DNA from: CAYRNY01 sp964425755
GTDB taxonomy: Bacteria > Chloroflexota > Anaerolineae > Aggregatilineales > Aggregatilineaceae
DNA: 64,000 nt
Reading direction: 5' to 3'
Assembly (NCBI GenBank): GCA_964425755.1
Contig: CAYRNY010000020.1
Span: forward strand, 1 to 64,000
Part shown: positions 51,278 to 58,764 of the stretch, one piece after another
Layout: each line of letters starts with the position of its first letter
Position numbering within the stretch: position 1 is the stretch's first letter
The notes under the pieces: generated by a model
The model's input: only the letters and a program-made list of their open reading frames with translations
Database searches by the model: none
Told to the model about the DNA's origin: nothing
Translations under genes and position numbers: made by a program

Positions 51278-51308
51278 TTGACAGCATTGCACCTACTTTT
51301 GTTATAGT
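51278..51308 (+). promoter_or_regulatory. Promoter of the first Rieske-like gene
   Basis: TTGACA (51278-51283) is followed by TTATAG after 18 bases or TATAGT after 19. The start codon of the Rieske-like gene is about 200 bases downstream, so the mRNA would have a long leader. Confidence 0.6.
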
Positions 51309-51514
51309 GGGTGGGTTAGTTTCCCCGCACAACAAATTACACAGCGCCGTAAATCACGACGCGCGCCCGGCGCGCCTCTTTGCCACGCCGGACGGGAATC
51401 AGATGCCATGTCCCTTATGGGACGCGGTGTATGCTGGCCGGTCGATTGTGTCGATCGGTGATGGGTGCGGCTGCTAACATCCCGTTCTACATCATGATGG
51501 CCTGGGAGGATGGT

Positions 51515-51853
51515 ATGGTTTCGATCGTTGATGAATACGTGTTTGCCTGTTATGTGGACGGCCTGCCGGTCCGGGGGCGCAAGCGTCTGCATGTGGACGG
51601 CGTGCCGGTACTGCTGGTCGCGTGCGAGTCGGGTATCTACGCGGTCGAGGATAAGTGCCCGCAGACCGGGCGATCGATCGCACATGGCAAGGTGCTGGAC
51701 TGCACGATCGTCACGCCGACCAATGGTGCGCGCTATGATCTGGTGACGGGCCGTTATCTGGGCGGCGGGCAGTCGTGGTTCCAGTCGCACTGGCTGACGA
51801 CGTTCCCCGTGCAGGTTGTGAATGGCGAGGTCCGGGTCAAGCTGCGGAGGTGA
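51515..51853 (+). CDS. Rieske-fold protein lacking [2Fe-2S] ligands (copy 1)
   Basis: A 112-residue small Rieske-fold protein of NirD/ferredoxin size. In a Rieske site the ligands are C-x-H, about 16 residues, then C-x-x-H. Here the first motif is C48-P-Q50 and the second T67-P-T-N70 with the exact 16-residue spacing, so only the first Cys remains. The typical frame (GIYAVEDKCPQTGRSIAHGK, then NGARYDLVTGRYL) is otherwise well kept. It therefore should not bind a normal cluster. C48, H57 and H92 are shared with the second copy. The ATG has GGGAGG upstream; a start 6 codons earlier (ATGATGGCC) is less well placed. Confidence 0.78.
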   Translation: MVSIVDEYVFACYVDGLPVRGRKRLHVDGVPVLLVACESGIYAVEDKCPQTGRSIAHGKVLDCTIVTPTNGARYDLVTGRYLGGGQSWFQSHWLTTFPVQVVNGEVRVKLRR

Positions 51854-51900
51854 GCGGTTTCGCGGCGATCGCGATCGTGCAGAACTGACTGCGACACACA

Positions 51901-51929
51901 CAAAGCCCAGCATGCGACGCTGGGCTTTG
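51901..51929 (+). terminator. Terminator between the two Rieske-like genes
   Basis: CAAAGCCCAGC and GCTGGGCTTTG form a perfect 11-bp stem with a 7-base loop, followed by TGGTTTCC. A TATAAT at 51942-51947 right after it may begin a new transcript for the second copy. Confidence 0.65.
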
Positions 51930-52042
51930 TGGTTTCCACTGTATAATAGAATCAAGAAGACCTGCAGGTTTTCTGCTTGCTGCACATCCGGTGCACCAAG
52001 TCCCGTTGTCCGGTTATGATCGAATCGGTTGGAGGCTTGAAG

Positions 52043-52402
52043 ATGGCTACCGAGACAACGGAGACCCAGGTTCCTGAAGGTTATGTGTACGTCTGCGAGC
52101 GGGTGATGATCCCGCCGCGCGGCAGAAAGACCGTGATCATCAACGACACCCGCGTGCTGATCGTCGCGACGGAAACAGGGCTGTACGCCGTCGAGGATCG
52201 CTGCCCGCAGACCGGGCGATCGATCGCGCATGGCAAGGTGTTGGAAAACACAATCATCACGCCGACTAACGGGGCGCGCTACGATCTGGCGACGGGACGT
52301 TATCTGGAGGGCGGGCAGTCGTGGTTCCAGTCGCACTGGCTGACGACATACCCGGTCAAGATTGTTGGCGACAAGTTATATGTACGGCCCCCACAGGCGT
52401 GA
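52043..52402 (+). CDS. Rieske-fold protein lacking [2Fe-2S] ligands (copy 2)
   Basis: A 119-residue paralogue of copy 1. The altered site is the same: C54-P-Q56, 16 residues, then T73-P-T-N76. The whole core CPQTGRSIAHGKVL, TPTNGARYDL, and the end GGQSWFQSHWLTT are nearly identical, while the N-terminal third has diverged strongly. Keeping an altered site in both copies argues against random decay. Possible roles are a structural or regulatory partner, or metal binding through the remaining Cys and His. The ATG has GGAGG 7 bases before it. Glycerol kinase follows downstream after a terminator. Confidence 0.78.
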   Translation: MATETTETQVPEGYVYVCERVMIPPRGRKTVIINDTRVLIVATETGLYAVEDRCPQTGRSIAHGKVLENTIITPTNGARYDLATGRYLEGGQSWFQSHWLTTYPVKIVGDKLYVRPPQA

Positions 52403-52433
52403 TCTGCCAAGCAGAGCGCTGCAGTTCGTTCAT

Positions 52434-52459
52434 GCCCGGCCCCGCGCCGGGTATTTTTT
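52434..52459 (+). terminator. Intrinsic terminator after the second Rieske-like gene
   Basis: CCCGGC and GCCGGG form a 6-bp stem with a 5-base loop, extended by flanking bases, and run into TATTTTTTG. It is a textbook Rho-independent site. Confidence 0.85.
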
Positions 52460-52493
52460 GTCGCACTGCGTGCCTTACGCGCGTGCGCCACGC

Positions 52494-52502
52494 TGTTATA
52501 AT
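52494..52502 (+). promoter_or_regulatory. Extended -10 promoter of glpK
   Basis: TGTTATAAT is a perfect extended -10 element (TGn and TATAAT), about 50 bases before the glycerol kinase start. A TTACGC lies 16 bases upstream as a weak -35. Confidence 0.7.
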
Positions 52503-52550
52503 AGGCGCAGGTTGCTATTTTCCAGACGGTAAAGTGAGGTATTTTCGATC

Positions 52551-54044
52551 ATGGCGAACTACATTTTGGGCCTGGACCAGGGCACGACCAGTTCCCGCGC
52601 GATTTTATTTGACGAAGCCGGGCAGCCGGTCGCCTCGGCACAGGAAGAGTTTACGCAGCATTTCCCCAAACCGGGCTGGGTGGAACACGACCCGCACGAT
52701 ATCTGGCGCACGCAGCGCGACACCGCGCGCGCCGTGCTGGACCAGCAGAAGATCAACGCGGCGGATATCGCGGCGATCAGCATCACCAACCAGCGCGAAA
52801 CCACGATGATCTGGGATCGCAAGACCGGCGAGCCGGTCTACAACGCGATCGTGTGGCAGTGCCGCCGCACCGCGCCGATGTGCGACCGCATTCGCGCCGA
52901 CGGGTTCGACCGGGCGCTGCGTGAGAAGACCGGCCTGGTGACCGACGCCTATTTCTCCGGCACGAAAGTCGCGTGGCTGCTGGAGAACGTGCCCGGCGTG
53001 CGCGCGCGCGCCGAGGCGGGCGAGCTTGCCTTCGGCACGGTCGACACGTGGCTGTTGTGGAATCTCAGCGGCGGGGCGCTGCATATCACCGACGTGACCA
53101 ACGCCAGCCGCACGCTGCTGTATAACATCTACGAGGGCCGCTGGGACGACGAGATCCTCGACTACCTGGACATCCCGCACAGCCTGCTGCCGCAGGTACG
53201 CCCGTCGAGCGAGGTGTACGGCGACTCGGTGCGGCATGTGCTCGGCGCGTCGATCCCGCTGGCGGGCATCGCAGGCGACCAGCAGGCCGCGACGTTCGGG
53301 CAGGTGTGCCTGTCGCCCGGCATGGCGAAGAACACCTACGGCACGGGCAGCTTTGTGCTGATGAACACCGGCACCGAGGGCATACACTCCGAGCGCCTGC
53401 TGACCACGATCGCGTGGCAGCTCAGCGGCGAGCCGATCGTCTACGCGCTGGAAGGCAGCATTTTCGTCACGGGCGCGGCGGTGCAGTGGCTGCGCGACGG
53501 CCTGGGGATCATCGACAGCGCGCCGGACGTCGAGGCGCTGGCGGCGAGCGTCGAAAGCTCGGACGGGGTGTACCTGGTCCCGGCGTTTGTCGGGCTTGGC
53601 GCGCCACACTGGGATGCCTACGCGCGCGGGACGCTGGTCGGCATGACGCGCGGCACCACGCGCGCGCACATCGCCCGCGCCACGCTCGAAGCGATCGCGC
53701 TGCAGTCCAAAGACGTGCTCGACGTGATGCACGAGGACTCCGGGATCACGCTCGACACACTGCGCGTGGACGGCGGCGCGGCGGCCAACAACCTGCTGAT
53801 GCAGATTCAGGCGGACGTGCTCGGCGTGCCGGTGCAGCGCCCGGCAGTGCTGGAGACGACCGCGCTCGGGTCGGCGTACCTGGCGGGGCTGGCGGTCGGC
53901 TACTGGCCCGACGTCACGACGCTAGAGCAGCAGTGGACGGTCGAGCGCACGTTCGAGCCGCGCATGAGCGAGCAGGAACGCGCCGACCTGGTCGGCGGCT
54001 GGCAGCGTGCGCTGGAGCGCGCGCGGGCCTGGGCGCAGGGATAA
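52551..54044 (+). CDS. glpK: Glycerol kinase
   Basis: A 497-residue FGGY-family kinase that makes glycerol 3-phosphate from glycerol and ATP in the cytoplasm. The N-terminal ATP/Mg motif is ILGLDQGTTSSRAILFDEAG, then TNQRETTMIWDR with the glycerol-binding Arg/Glu, and the FGGY signature region TYGTGSFVLMNTG and GGAAANNLLMQIQADVLG. All family residues appear intact and length is normal. No glycerol facilitator or glycerol-3-phosphate dehydrogenase is adjacent. The start has GTGAGG upstream at longer spacing. Confidence 0.95.
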   Translation: MANYILGLDQGTTSSRAILFDEAGQPVASAQEEFTQHFPKPGWVEHDPHDIWRTQRDTARAVLDQQKINAADIAAISITNQRETTMIWDRKTGEPVYNAIVWQCRRTAPMCDRIRADGFDRALREKTGLVTDAYFSGTKVAWLLENVPGVRARAEAGELAFGTVDTWLLWNLSGGALHITDVTNASRTLLYNIYEGRWDDEILDYLDIPHSLLPQVRPSSEVYGDSVRHVLGASIPLAGIAGDQQAATFGQVCLSPGMAKNTYGTGSFVLMNTGTEGIHSERLLTTIAWQLSGEPIVYALEGSIFVTGAAVQWLRDGLGIIDSAPDVEALAASVESSDGVYLVPAFVGLGAPHWDAYARGTLVGMTRGTTRAHIARATLEAIALQSKDVLDVMHEDSGITLDTLRVDGGAAANNLLMQIQADVLGVPVQRPAVLETTALGSAYLAGLAVGYWPDVTTLEQQWTVERTFEPRMSEQERADLVGGWQRALERARAWAQG

Positions 54045-54128
54045 CGCGGGGTGGCGCAGGCGCTCACCGGGCCAGCCCGCGCCCGCTGCACACGTAAGGA
54101 GCGAATAGACGCACAAGGAAGGAACACC

Positions 54129-54614
54129 ATGCCAAGCGACCGGGAAACCCGTAAACAGCTCGTCGCGCTGCTGCGCGGCGGGCAGGCGTACATGACGTTT
54201 GACCACGCAGTTGCTGACTTTCCGATGGACCGCATCAACAGCAGGCCGCCAAACGTGCCGTACAGCTTCTGGCACTTGCTGGAACACCTGCGCATCGCGC
54301 AGCGCGATATCCTGGATTACATTCACGGGGAAGATTACCGTGAGCTGGAGTGGCCTGCCGGGTACTGGCCCGCGCCGGACGCCACGACCGACGCGGCGGG
54401 CTGGGAAGGCACGATCGCGCAGTTCAAGGCTGACCGGGACGCGTTAATCGCGATCGTCGAAGACCCGGCCACCGATCTCACCGCGCCGCTGCCGCACGCG
54501 CCGCAGCACAATATCCTGCGCGAAATCCTCGTCGTGGCGGACCACAACGCGTACCACACCGGGGAACTGGCGATTTTGCGCGGCGTGATGCAACTCTGGC
54601 CGGCAGGGCACTAG
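54129..54614 (+). CDS. DinB-family putative metal-dependent protein
   Basis: A 161-residue protein of the DinB/YfiT-like four-helix-bundle group. The three metal-binding His are expected at FWHLLEHLR (near residue 40-48) and the late HNAYHTGELAILR, where HxxxH with Tyr between is typical. Members act as thiol transferases or of unknown function. The ATG has AAGGAAGGA. It is 84 bases downstream of glpK and may share its transcript. No known thiol (bacillithiol, mycothiol) link can be shown here. Confidence 0.8.
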   Translation: MPSDRETRKQLVALLRGGQAYMTFDHAVADFPMDRINSRPPNVPYSFWHLLEHLRIAQRDILDYIHGEDYRELEWPAGYWPAPDATTDAAGWEGTIAQFKADRDALIAIVEDPATDLTAPLPHAPQHNILREILVVADHNAYHTGELAILRGVMQLWPAGH

Positions 54615-54667
54615 TCCGCAGCGGGCCAGCGCTGCCACCGGTCCCGCGGGCGACTATACGATCACAA

Positions 54668-54690
54668 GGGGAGCGCATGTGACGCTCCCC
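54668..54690. terminator. Stem-loop between convergent DinB-like and small membrane protein genes
   Basis: GGGGAGCG and CGCTCCCC form a perfect 8-bp stem with a 7-base loop. On the minus strand it is followed by TTGTG. It probably serves both genes. Confidence 0.55.
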
Positions 54691-54697
54691 GTTGCCG

Positions 54698-54946
54698 TTA
54701 TGCGTTGATAGGTGGCTGCTGGGTGGACTGCTCGGCGGAGTCTGGCAGGCGTTGCAGGGTTTCCCGCGAGCGCCGGCAAAACCAGCACCCCGCCCCCCAG
54801 ACCAGGCTCACATACGCCAGCAGCGTCGCCACGATCTTCCACCAGGCCTGGCCCTCCATTGCCGAACCAAGCGCGATCACCAGCACCAACGCAGCGGCGA
54901 TGTACCACACCCAGTAGGCTTTTGAAATGATTTGCTGCGTGCTCAT
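54698..54946 (-). CDS. Small two-helix membrane protein
   Basis: An 82-residue protein with two membrane helices (about residues 10-30 and 35-55) joined by a GQAWW turn, then a basic, Gln-rich tail ending TQQPPINA. A CWFCRR motif follows the second helix and could bind metal or a lipid group. I do not recognise the family. The ATG of STQQIISK has GGAGGG seven bases upstream, so I prefer it to an upstream ATG. Confidence 0.65.
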   Translation of the reverse strand: MSTQQIISKAYWVWYIAAALVLVIALGSAMEGQAWWKIVATLLAYVSLVWGAGCWFCRRSRETLQRLPDSAEQSTQQPPINA

Positions 54947-55050
54947 CGTAGCCCTCCTCATTGCACCGACTATACAAAATCATTATAACACCAGGTGTGA
55001 CCTATTCAAGTCAATGATAGTAGATGAATCTGGCCGGCGTGGGAAACAAA

Positions 55051-55083
55051 AGGACCGGGCGCGGCGATCCTGCTCCCGGTCCT
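55051..55083 (-). terminator. Terminator after the BMP-family gene
   Basis: AGGACCGGG and CCCGGTCCT form a perfect 9-bp stem with a 15-base loop, followed by TTTTGTTT on the minus strand, about 50 bases past the stop codon. Confidence 0.75.
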
Positions 55084-55131
55084 GTTTGTTATGTTGTTGC
55101 GCCCACGCGCGCGTGATGCGCGAACGGTCGC

Positions 55132-56205
55132 TTACTCGGCACCGTAGCCCGTCTCGATCTCGCCTGAGATCAGCCCTTCGGCGATCATCTCGATCTCTTC
55201 CTTGAGGTCATCCGGCACGTAGTCTTCCAGGTCGTGGAACGAAGCCAGTGCCGCCTCGCCGAAGAAGTTACCCGGTTCGAGTTCGTCGTCGTAGTAGGCC
55301 ATCAGGATATCGGCCACGCCCTTGTCCAGCAGCTTCATTGCGCTGGAGATGAGGCAGGGGTGCGCTTCCGGAACGGTCAGCCACTGGTCAGTGTCCACGC
55401 CGATGCAGAAGGGCGGCGGTCCGTCCGGGCCGACGGCGTTGGCAACCTCGATCAGGCCGCCGTTACCGGTCTTGCCGCCTGCTGCGAACACGACATCGGC
55501 GTTCTGGTCGAGCGCCTGCTTGGACGTCGCCGCGCCCCATTCAGGGTCGGTGAACGCCTGGTCGATCGCGCCGGGGTGATAGGTCGAGATGATGCTGATG
55601 TCGGGGTTCTTATAGCGCGCACCGGCTTCGTAGCCCTCTTTGAAGGCGACCACCGGCGGCACCTGGTCCGTGCCCAGCACAGCCGCGATCGTGCCGGTTT
55701 GGGTCAGGCCGCCCGCCAGTACGCCGGCCAGGAACCCGCTCTGATCCTCGTTGAAGACCAGCCCGACCACGTTGTCGACCGGCTCAACCAGGAACTGGTC
55801 CACGCCGATGAACAGCACATCGGGATAGGTTGCTGCCGCTTCAAGCGTGGCGGGGCCAAGCGCAAAACCGACCGTCACGATGATGTCGTAGTCGTTTTCG
55901 GCAAATTCCGCGATGTTGTTCGCGTAGTCTGCTGCATCTTGCGTTTCAATGTAGTCAGCGGTCGCGCCGCACAGTTCAGCCGCCAGCACGCCTTCCCACG
56001 AGCTTTGGTTGAAACTCTTGTCGTTGATCTCGCCGACATCCGTAACGAGGCCGATGCTCCAGTCCTGCAGGTCGTACTCATCGCAAGGGATCAGCTCAGG
56101 GGCTTCGATTTCCGGCTCGTCTTCGCCGTCGTCCTGAGCCATCACAATGCTGACCGAAGAAAGCGCCAGCAACAGGATCAGTAACAAGGTAATCAGTCGT
56201 TTCAT
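55132..56205 (-). CDS. BMP-family ABC transporter substrate-binding protein
   Basis: A 357-residue binding protein of the BMP/Med/PnrA group, which usually carries nucleosides. The signal peptide covers about residues 1-23 (LITLLLILLLALSSVSIVMAQ). An acidic spacer follows. The fold begins with IGLVTDVGEINDKSFNQSSWEG, the family motif, and continues with VGFALGPATLEAAATYPDV, FNEDQSGFLAGVLAG and the FAAGGKTGNGGLIEV segment. No lipobox is seen. No permease or ATPase gene is next to it, which is unusual. The ATG has AGGAGCG upstream and the gene ends in a strong terminator. Confidence 0.9.
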   Translation of the reverse strand: MKRLITLLLILLLALSSVSIVMAQDDGEDEPEIEAPELIPCDEYDLQDWSIGLVTDVGEINDKSFNQSSWEGVLAAELCGATADYIETQDAADYANNIAEFAENDYDIIVTVGFALGPATLEAAATYPDVLFIGVDQFLVEPVDNVVGLVFNEDQSGFLAGVLAGGLTQTGTIAAVLGTDQVPPVVAFKEGYEAGARYKNPDISIISTYHPGAIDQAFTDPEWGAATSKQALDQNADVVFAAGGKTGNGGLIEVANAVGPDGPPPFCIGVDTDQWLTVPEAHPCLISSAMKLLDKGVADILMAYYDDELEPGNFFGEAALASFHDLEDYVPDDLKEEIEMIAEGLISGEIETGYGAE

Positions 56206-56270
56206 CTTTGAATCGCTCCTCAAGTATCTAGCAAGAGTTACTGTAATTTGTGCCCTCAGGGGCATTACAT

Positions 56271-56298
56271 AGTGTAGCAGATCAGGCGCGGTTGTGAA
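56271..56298 (-). promoter_or_regulatory. Promoter of the BMP-family gene
   Basis: On the minus strand TTCACA is separated by 16 bases from TACACT, with TGC directly before it, giving an extended -10. It lies 66 bases upstream of the start codon. Confidence 0.5.
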
Positions 56299-56348
56299 AC
56301 ATTTCCTGGCGCGCCAAACGTCATCTTCAAGCGCAGCGCTACAAGATT

Positions 56349-56357
56349 TGCTAAAAT
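56349..56357 (+). promoter_or_regulatory. Extended -10 promoter of menG
   Basis: TGCTAAAAT is an extended -10 element about 58 bases upstream of the chosen menG start. There is no clear -35 box. Confidence 0.5.
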
Positions 56358-56414
56358 CGCGTGAGACGCACGACAATACACACGGACAACACAAGCAGAC
56401 CGGTTCGGAACCTT

Positions 56415-57146
56415 ATGACTCACGCCACCCCTTCCAGGGATCATGCCGCCTACGTGCAGCAGATGTTCGGGCGGATCGCGCGGCGCTATGACGTGATGAA
56501 TCGCCTGATGACGTTCGGGCAGGACCGCCGCTGGCGGCGTTTCGTCGTGCGGCAGGCGCGCCTGACGCCCGGCGCGTGGCTGCTGGACATCGCCACCGGG
56601 ACCGGCGATATCGCGTTCGAGGCGCGGCGGCAGGTCGCGGACCTGCACATCGTCGCGGCGGATTTCGCACTGCCGATGATGCGCATCGGGCAGCAGCGCG
56701 AGCGCCAGCAGCGCCGTGACGGATCGCGTGTCTTTTCCTGGCAGGGGGCGGATACGCTGCATCTGCCGTACGCGTCGAACACGTTCGACGCGGTGGTCAG
56801 CGGCTACCTGTTCCGCAACGTGACCGACATCCCGCGCGCGCTGCGCGAGCAGGTCCGCGTGCTGAAGCCGGGCGGGCGGCTGGTCACGCTGGACACCACG
56901 CCGCCGCCGCGTAACATGCTGCGCCCGTTGATCACGCTGCACCTGAAATACGTGATCCCGACCCTGGGCCGCGTGGTCACGGGGCAGGCAGACGCCTACG
57001 AATACCTGCCGCAGAGCACGCTCGGCTTCAAGAGCGCCGCCGAACTGGCGGACCTGATGCGCGCGGCAGGGTTGCAGCGCGTGGGATACCGGCGTTTCAT
57101 GTTCGGCACGATGGCCGTGCATTGGGGCGAGAAGCCGGAGCCGTAG
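56415..57146 (+). CDS. menG: Demethylmenaquinone methyltransferase
   Basis: A 243-residue UbiE/MenG-type methyltransferase that adds the final methyl group of menaquinone. The signature RYDVMNRLMTFGQDRRWRR near residue 20 is specific for this family; the SAM site is LLDIATGTGDIAFEA, followed by NTFDAVVSGYLFRNVTD and LKPGGRLVTLD. Length is normal. The ATG of THATPSRDH follows the promoter at the right distance; an in-frame start 18 codons earlier is nearer the promoter. The Mop gene and UbiX follow downstream, supporting a quinone unit. Confidence 0.93.
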   Translation: MTHATPSRDHAAYVQQMFGRIARRYDVMNRLMTFGQDRRWRRFVVRQARLTPGAWLLDIATGTGDIAFEARRQVADLHIVAADFALPMMRIGQQRERQQRRDGSRVFSWQGADTLHLPYASNTFDAVVSGYLFRNVTDIPRALREQVRVLKPGGRLVTLDTTPPPRNMLRPLITLHLKYVIPTLGRVVTGQADAYEYLPQSTLGFKSAAELADLMRAAGLQRVGYRRFMFGTMAVHWGEKPEP

Positions 57147-57178
57147 CGTTCCGTCTGTGGGTCCAGGCGGGCACGCTG

Positions 57179-57208
57179 TTACGACTTGAACGCGTGGTAA
57201 TGTATGCT
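57179..57208 (+). promoter_or_regulatory. Promoter of the Mop-domain gene
   Basis: TTACGA and TATGCT are separated by 18 bases and TG stands before the -10. It overlaps the sequence just after the menG stop codon, so the downstream genes may have their own promoter as well as read-through. Confidence 0.4.
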
Positions 57209-57232
57209 GAGCACCAGCAGGAGGCAGTACCC

Positions 57233-57445
57233 ATGAAGACGAGCGCACGCAATACCCTTGAGGGCACGGTCAAGCAGATCACCCCCGGCGCGGTAAACAC
57301 CGAGGTCGTGATCGAGCTGCCCGGCGGCCAGGAGATCGTAGCGATTATCACCCGGTCGTCGGCGGAACGGCTGGGGCTGGCGGTCGGCAAACCGGCCTAC
57401 GCGGTGATCAAGGCGTCAAGCGTGATGGTCGGCGTGGATCACTAG
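57233..57445 (+). CDS. Molbindin-like (Mop/TOBE domain) protein
   Basis: A 70-residue single TOBE/Mop domain, the size of molbindins, which store or pass molybdate or tungstate as ring-shaped oligomers. The family pattern is SARNTLEGTVKQITPGAVNTEVV, then ITRSSAERLGLAVGKPAYAVIKASSVMV with the conserved S-A and KASSVM segments that bind oxyanion. The ATG has AGGAGG at good spacing. It is just before ubiX. No molybdate ABC genes are nearby, so the partner molybdoenzyme is not identified. Confidence 0.88.
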   Translation: MKTSARNTLEGTVKQITPGAVNTEVVIELPGGQEIVAIITRSSAERLGLAVGKPAYAVIKASSVMVGVDH

Positions 57446-57456
57446 CTCTTGCCCTG

Positions 57457-58083
57457 ATGCCAGGTATGCTGAAACCGACAGCTTCTACATCATCCCGCCG
57501 CCTGATCGTTGGCATTTCCGGCGCAAGTGGCGCGATTTACGGTATTCGCCTGCTGCAGGTGCTGCGCGAGTTTCGCACGACGGAACGCGCGATCGAAACG
57601 CACCTGATCTTGACCGACGCGGCGAAGATCACGATCGTGCAGGAAACGGGCTGGAAAGTGAGCGCGGTCGAGGCGCTGGCGGACGTGGTCCACAGGCCGG
57701 GCAACATCGGCGCGAGCATCGCCAGCGGGTCATACCGCACGCTGGGCATGGTCGTCGTGCCGTGCAGCATCAAAAGCCTGAGCAACATCGCGCACAGCAG
57801 CGCCGGGGATTTGCTCGCGCGGGCTGCCGACGTGCAGCTTAAAGAGGGCCGCCCGCTGGTGCTGGTCGTGCGCGAGACGCCGCTGCACCTGGGGCACCTG
57901 CGCCTGATGGTCCAGGCAGCGGAGATCGGCGCGGTGATCCTGCCGCCCGTGCCGGCCTTTTACAGCCTGCCGCAGACCGTCGATGACATCGTGAACGGCA
58001 CCGTCGGGCGTATCCTGATGCGGCTGGGCATCGACAATGACCTGTATTTCGAGTGGCTCGGACTGAAAGGTAAGACGCCATGA
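57457..58083 (+). CDS. ubiX: Flavin prenyltransferase UbiX
   Basis: A 208-residue enzyme that joins dimethylallyl phosphate to FMN to make prenylated FMN, the cofactor of UbiD decarboxylases. Visible marks are the FMN loop VGISGASGAIYGIRLL, the MVVVPCSIKSLSNIAHS segment, the RPLVLVVRETPLHLGHLRL segment and the late LPPVPAFYSLPQTVDDIVNGTVGR. Length is normal with an extra 14 N-terminal residues. A UbiD homologue is encoded 6.4 kb upstream. Its stop overlaps the next gene by 4 bases. Confidence 0.95.
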   Translation: MPGMLKPTASTSSRRLIVGISGASGAIYGIRLLQVLREFRTTERAIETHLILTDAAKITIVQETGWKVSAVEALADVVHRPGNIGASIASGSYRTLGMVVVPCSIKSLSNIAHSSAGDLLARAADVQLKEGRPLVLVVRETPLHLGHLRLMVQAAEIGAVILPPVPAFYSLPQTVDDIVNGTVGRILMRLGIDNDLYFEWLGLKGKTP

Positions 58084-58583
58084 CCGACGAACTGCCGCTG
58101 CTGCCGGATTCGATGCGCCCGGTGCTGCGCGAATTTCTGGCGGAACAGTCCACGATGGCGCTCGCCACGGCAGGACTCGCGGATGGCCGGCCCCAGGTCG
58201 CGGCGCTGTTTTTCGCCAGCGATGATGACTTCAACCTGTATTGGATCAGCGATCCCGACAGCCGCCACAGCCGCAACATCGCCGATTGGAACGACGTATC
58301 CGCCGTGATCTACGCGCACACCTGGGAATGGAGCGCGATCCGGGGCGTGCAGATCGAAGGGGATGCGATGGATGTGGCCGATGAAGACGAACGAGATCGC
58401 GCTTTGGCGCTCTACACGGGCAAATTCTCGTTTGTCAACGACAGGTTCGCCCCGCTGATCGAGCAGAGCGTGATCTACGTGCTGCGCCCGCGCTGGCTGC
58501 GCTGGATCGACAATACGCGCAAATTCGGCTACAAGCAGGAGTTTCGCTTTGCCCCTGACGGTGAGGGCGACGGCAGCGAATGA
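58080..58583 (+). CDS. Pyridoxamine 5'-phosphate oxidase-like flavin protein
   Basis: A 167-residue split-barrel protein of the PNPOx-like group that binds FMN, F420 or heme. The first strands have TMALATAGLADGRPQVAALFFASDDDFNLYWIS and the following NIADWNDVSAVIYAHTWEW segment fits the cofactor side of the barrel. The substrate is unknown. It overlaps ubiX by 4 bases (ATGA), so translation is coupled; a redox or flavin-linked job beside the flavin-modifying enzyme is plausible but unproven. Confidence 0.82.
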   Translation: MTDELPLLPDSMRPVLREFLAEQSTMALATAGLADGRPQVAALFFASDDDFNLYWISDPDSRHSRNIADWNDVSAVIYAHTWEWSAIRGVQIEGDAMDVADEDERDRALALYTGKFSFVNDRFAPLIEQSVIYVLRPRWLRWIDNTRKFGYKQEFRFAPDGEGDGSE

Positions 58584-58730
58584 GCGCGCCGTTGCCGCCT
58601 GGCGGCGTCTCACGTGCCGGGCGCACTGTGGCCCGCGCGCGGCCTGGCCTGTTACGCCCGGCGGGTTTGCGTGGTGTGGGGCGTTCTCGCAATTCCCCGC
58701 GTTTGTGGGGTGTGATGCGCGGCAAAAACG

Positions 58731-58739
58731 TGCTAGGAT
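58731..58739 (+). promoter_or_regulatory. Extended -10 promoter of the DUF2207 gene
   Basis: TGCTAGGAT is an extended -10 element 26 bases before the start codon. The DUF2207 gene has a strong AAGGAGGG ribosome-binding site. Confidence 0.5.
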
Positions 58740-58764
58740 GTAACACGAATCTAAGGAGGGAAAT

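Larger units (their letters stand above)
51081..51514. other. Divergent control region between ubiD and a Rieske-like gene
   Basis: No gene is seen. It holds a promoter for each direction and then about 200 bases of leader for the Rieske-like gene. That leader could form several hairpins: a GC-rich one near 51361-51386, GTCCC-TTAT-GGGAC at 51410-51423 and CCGGTCG/CGATCGG at 51438-51458. I could not match it to a known riboswitch. Confidence 0.5.
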
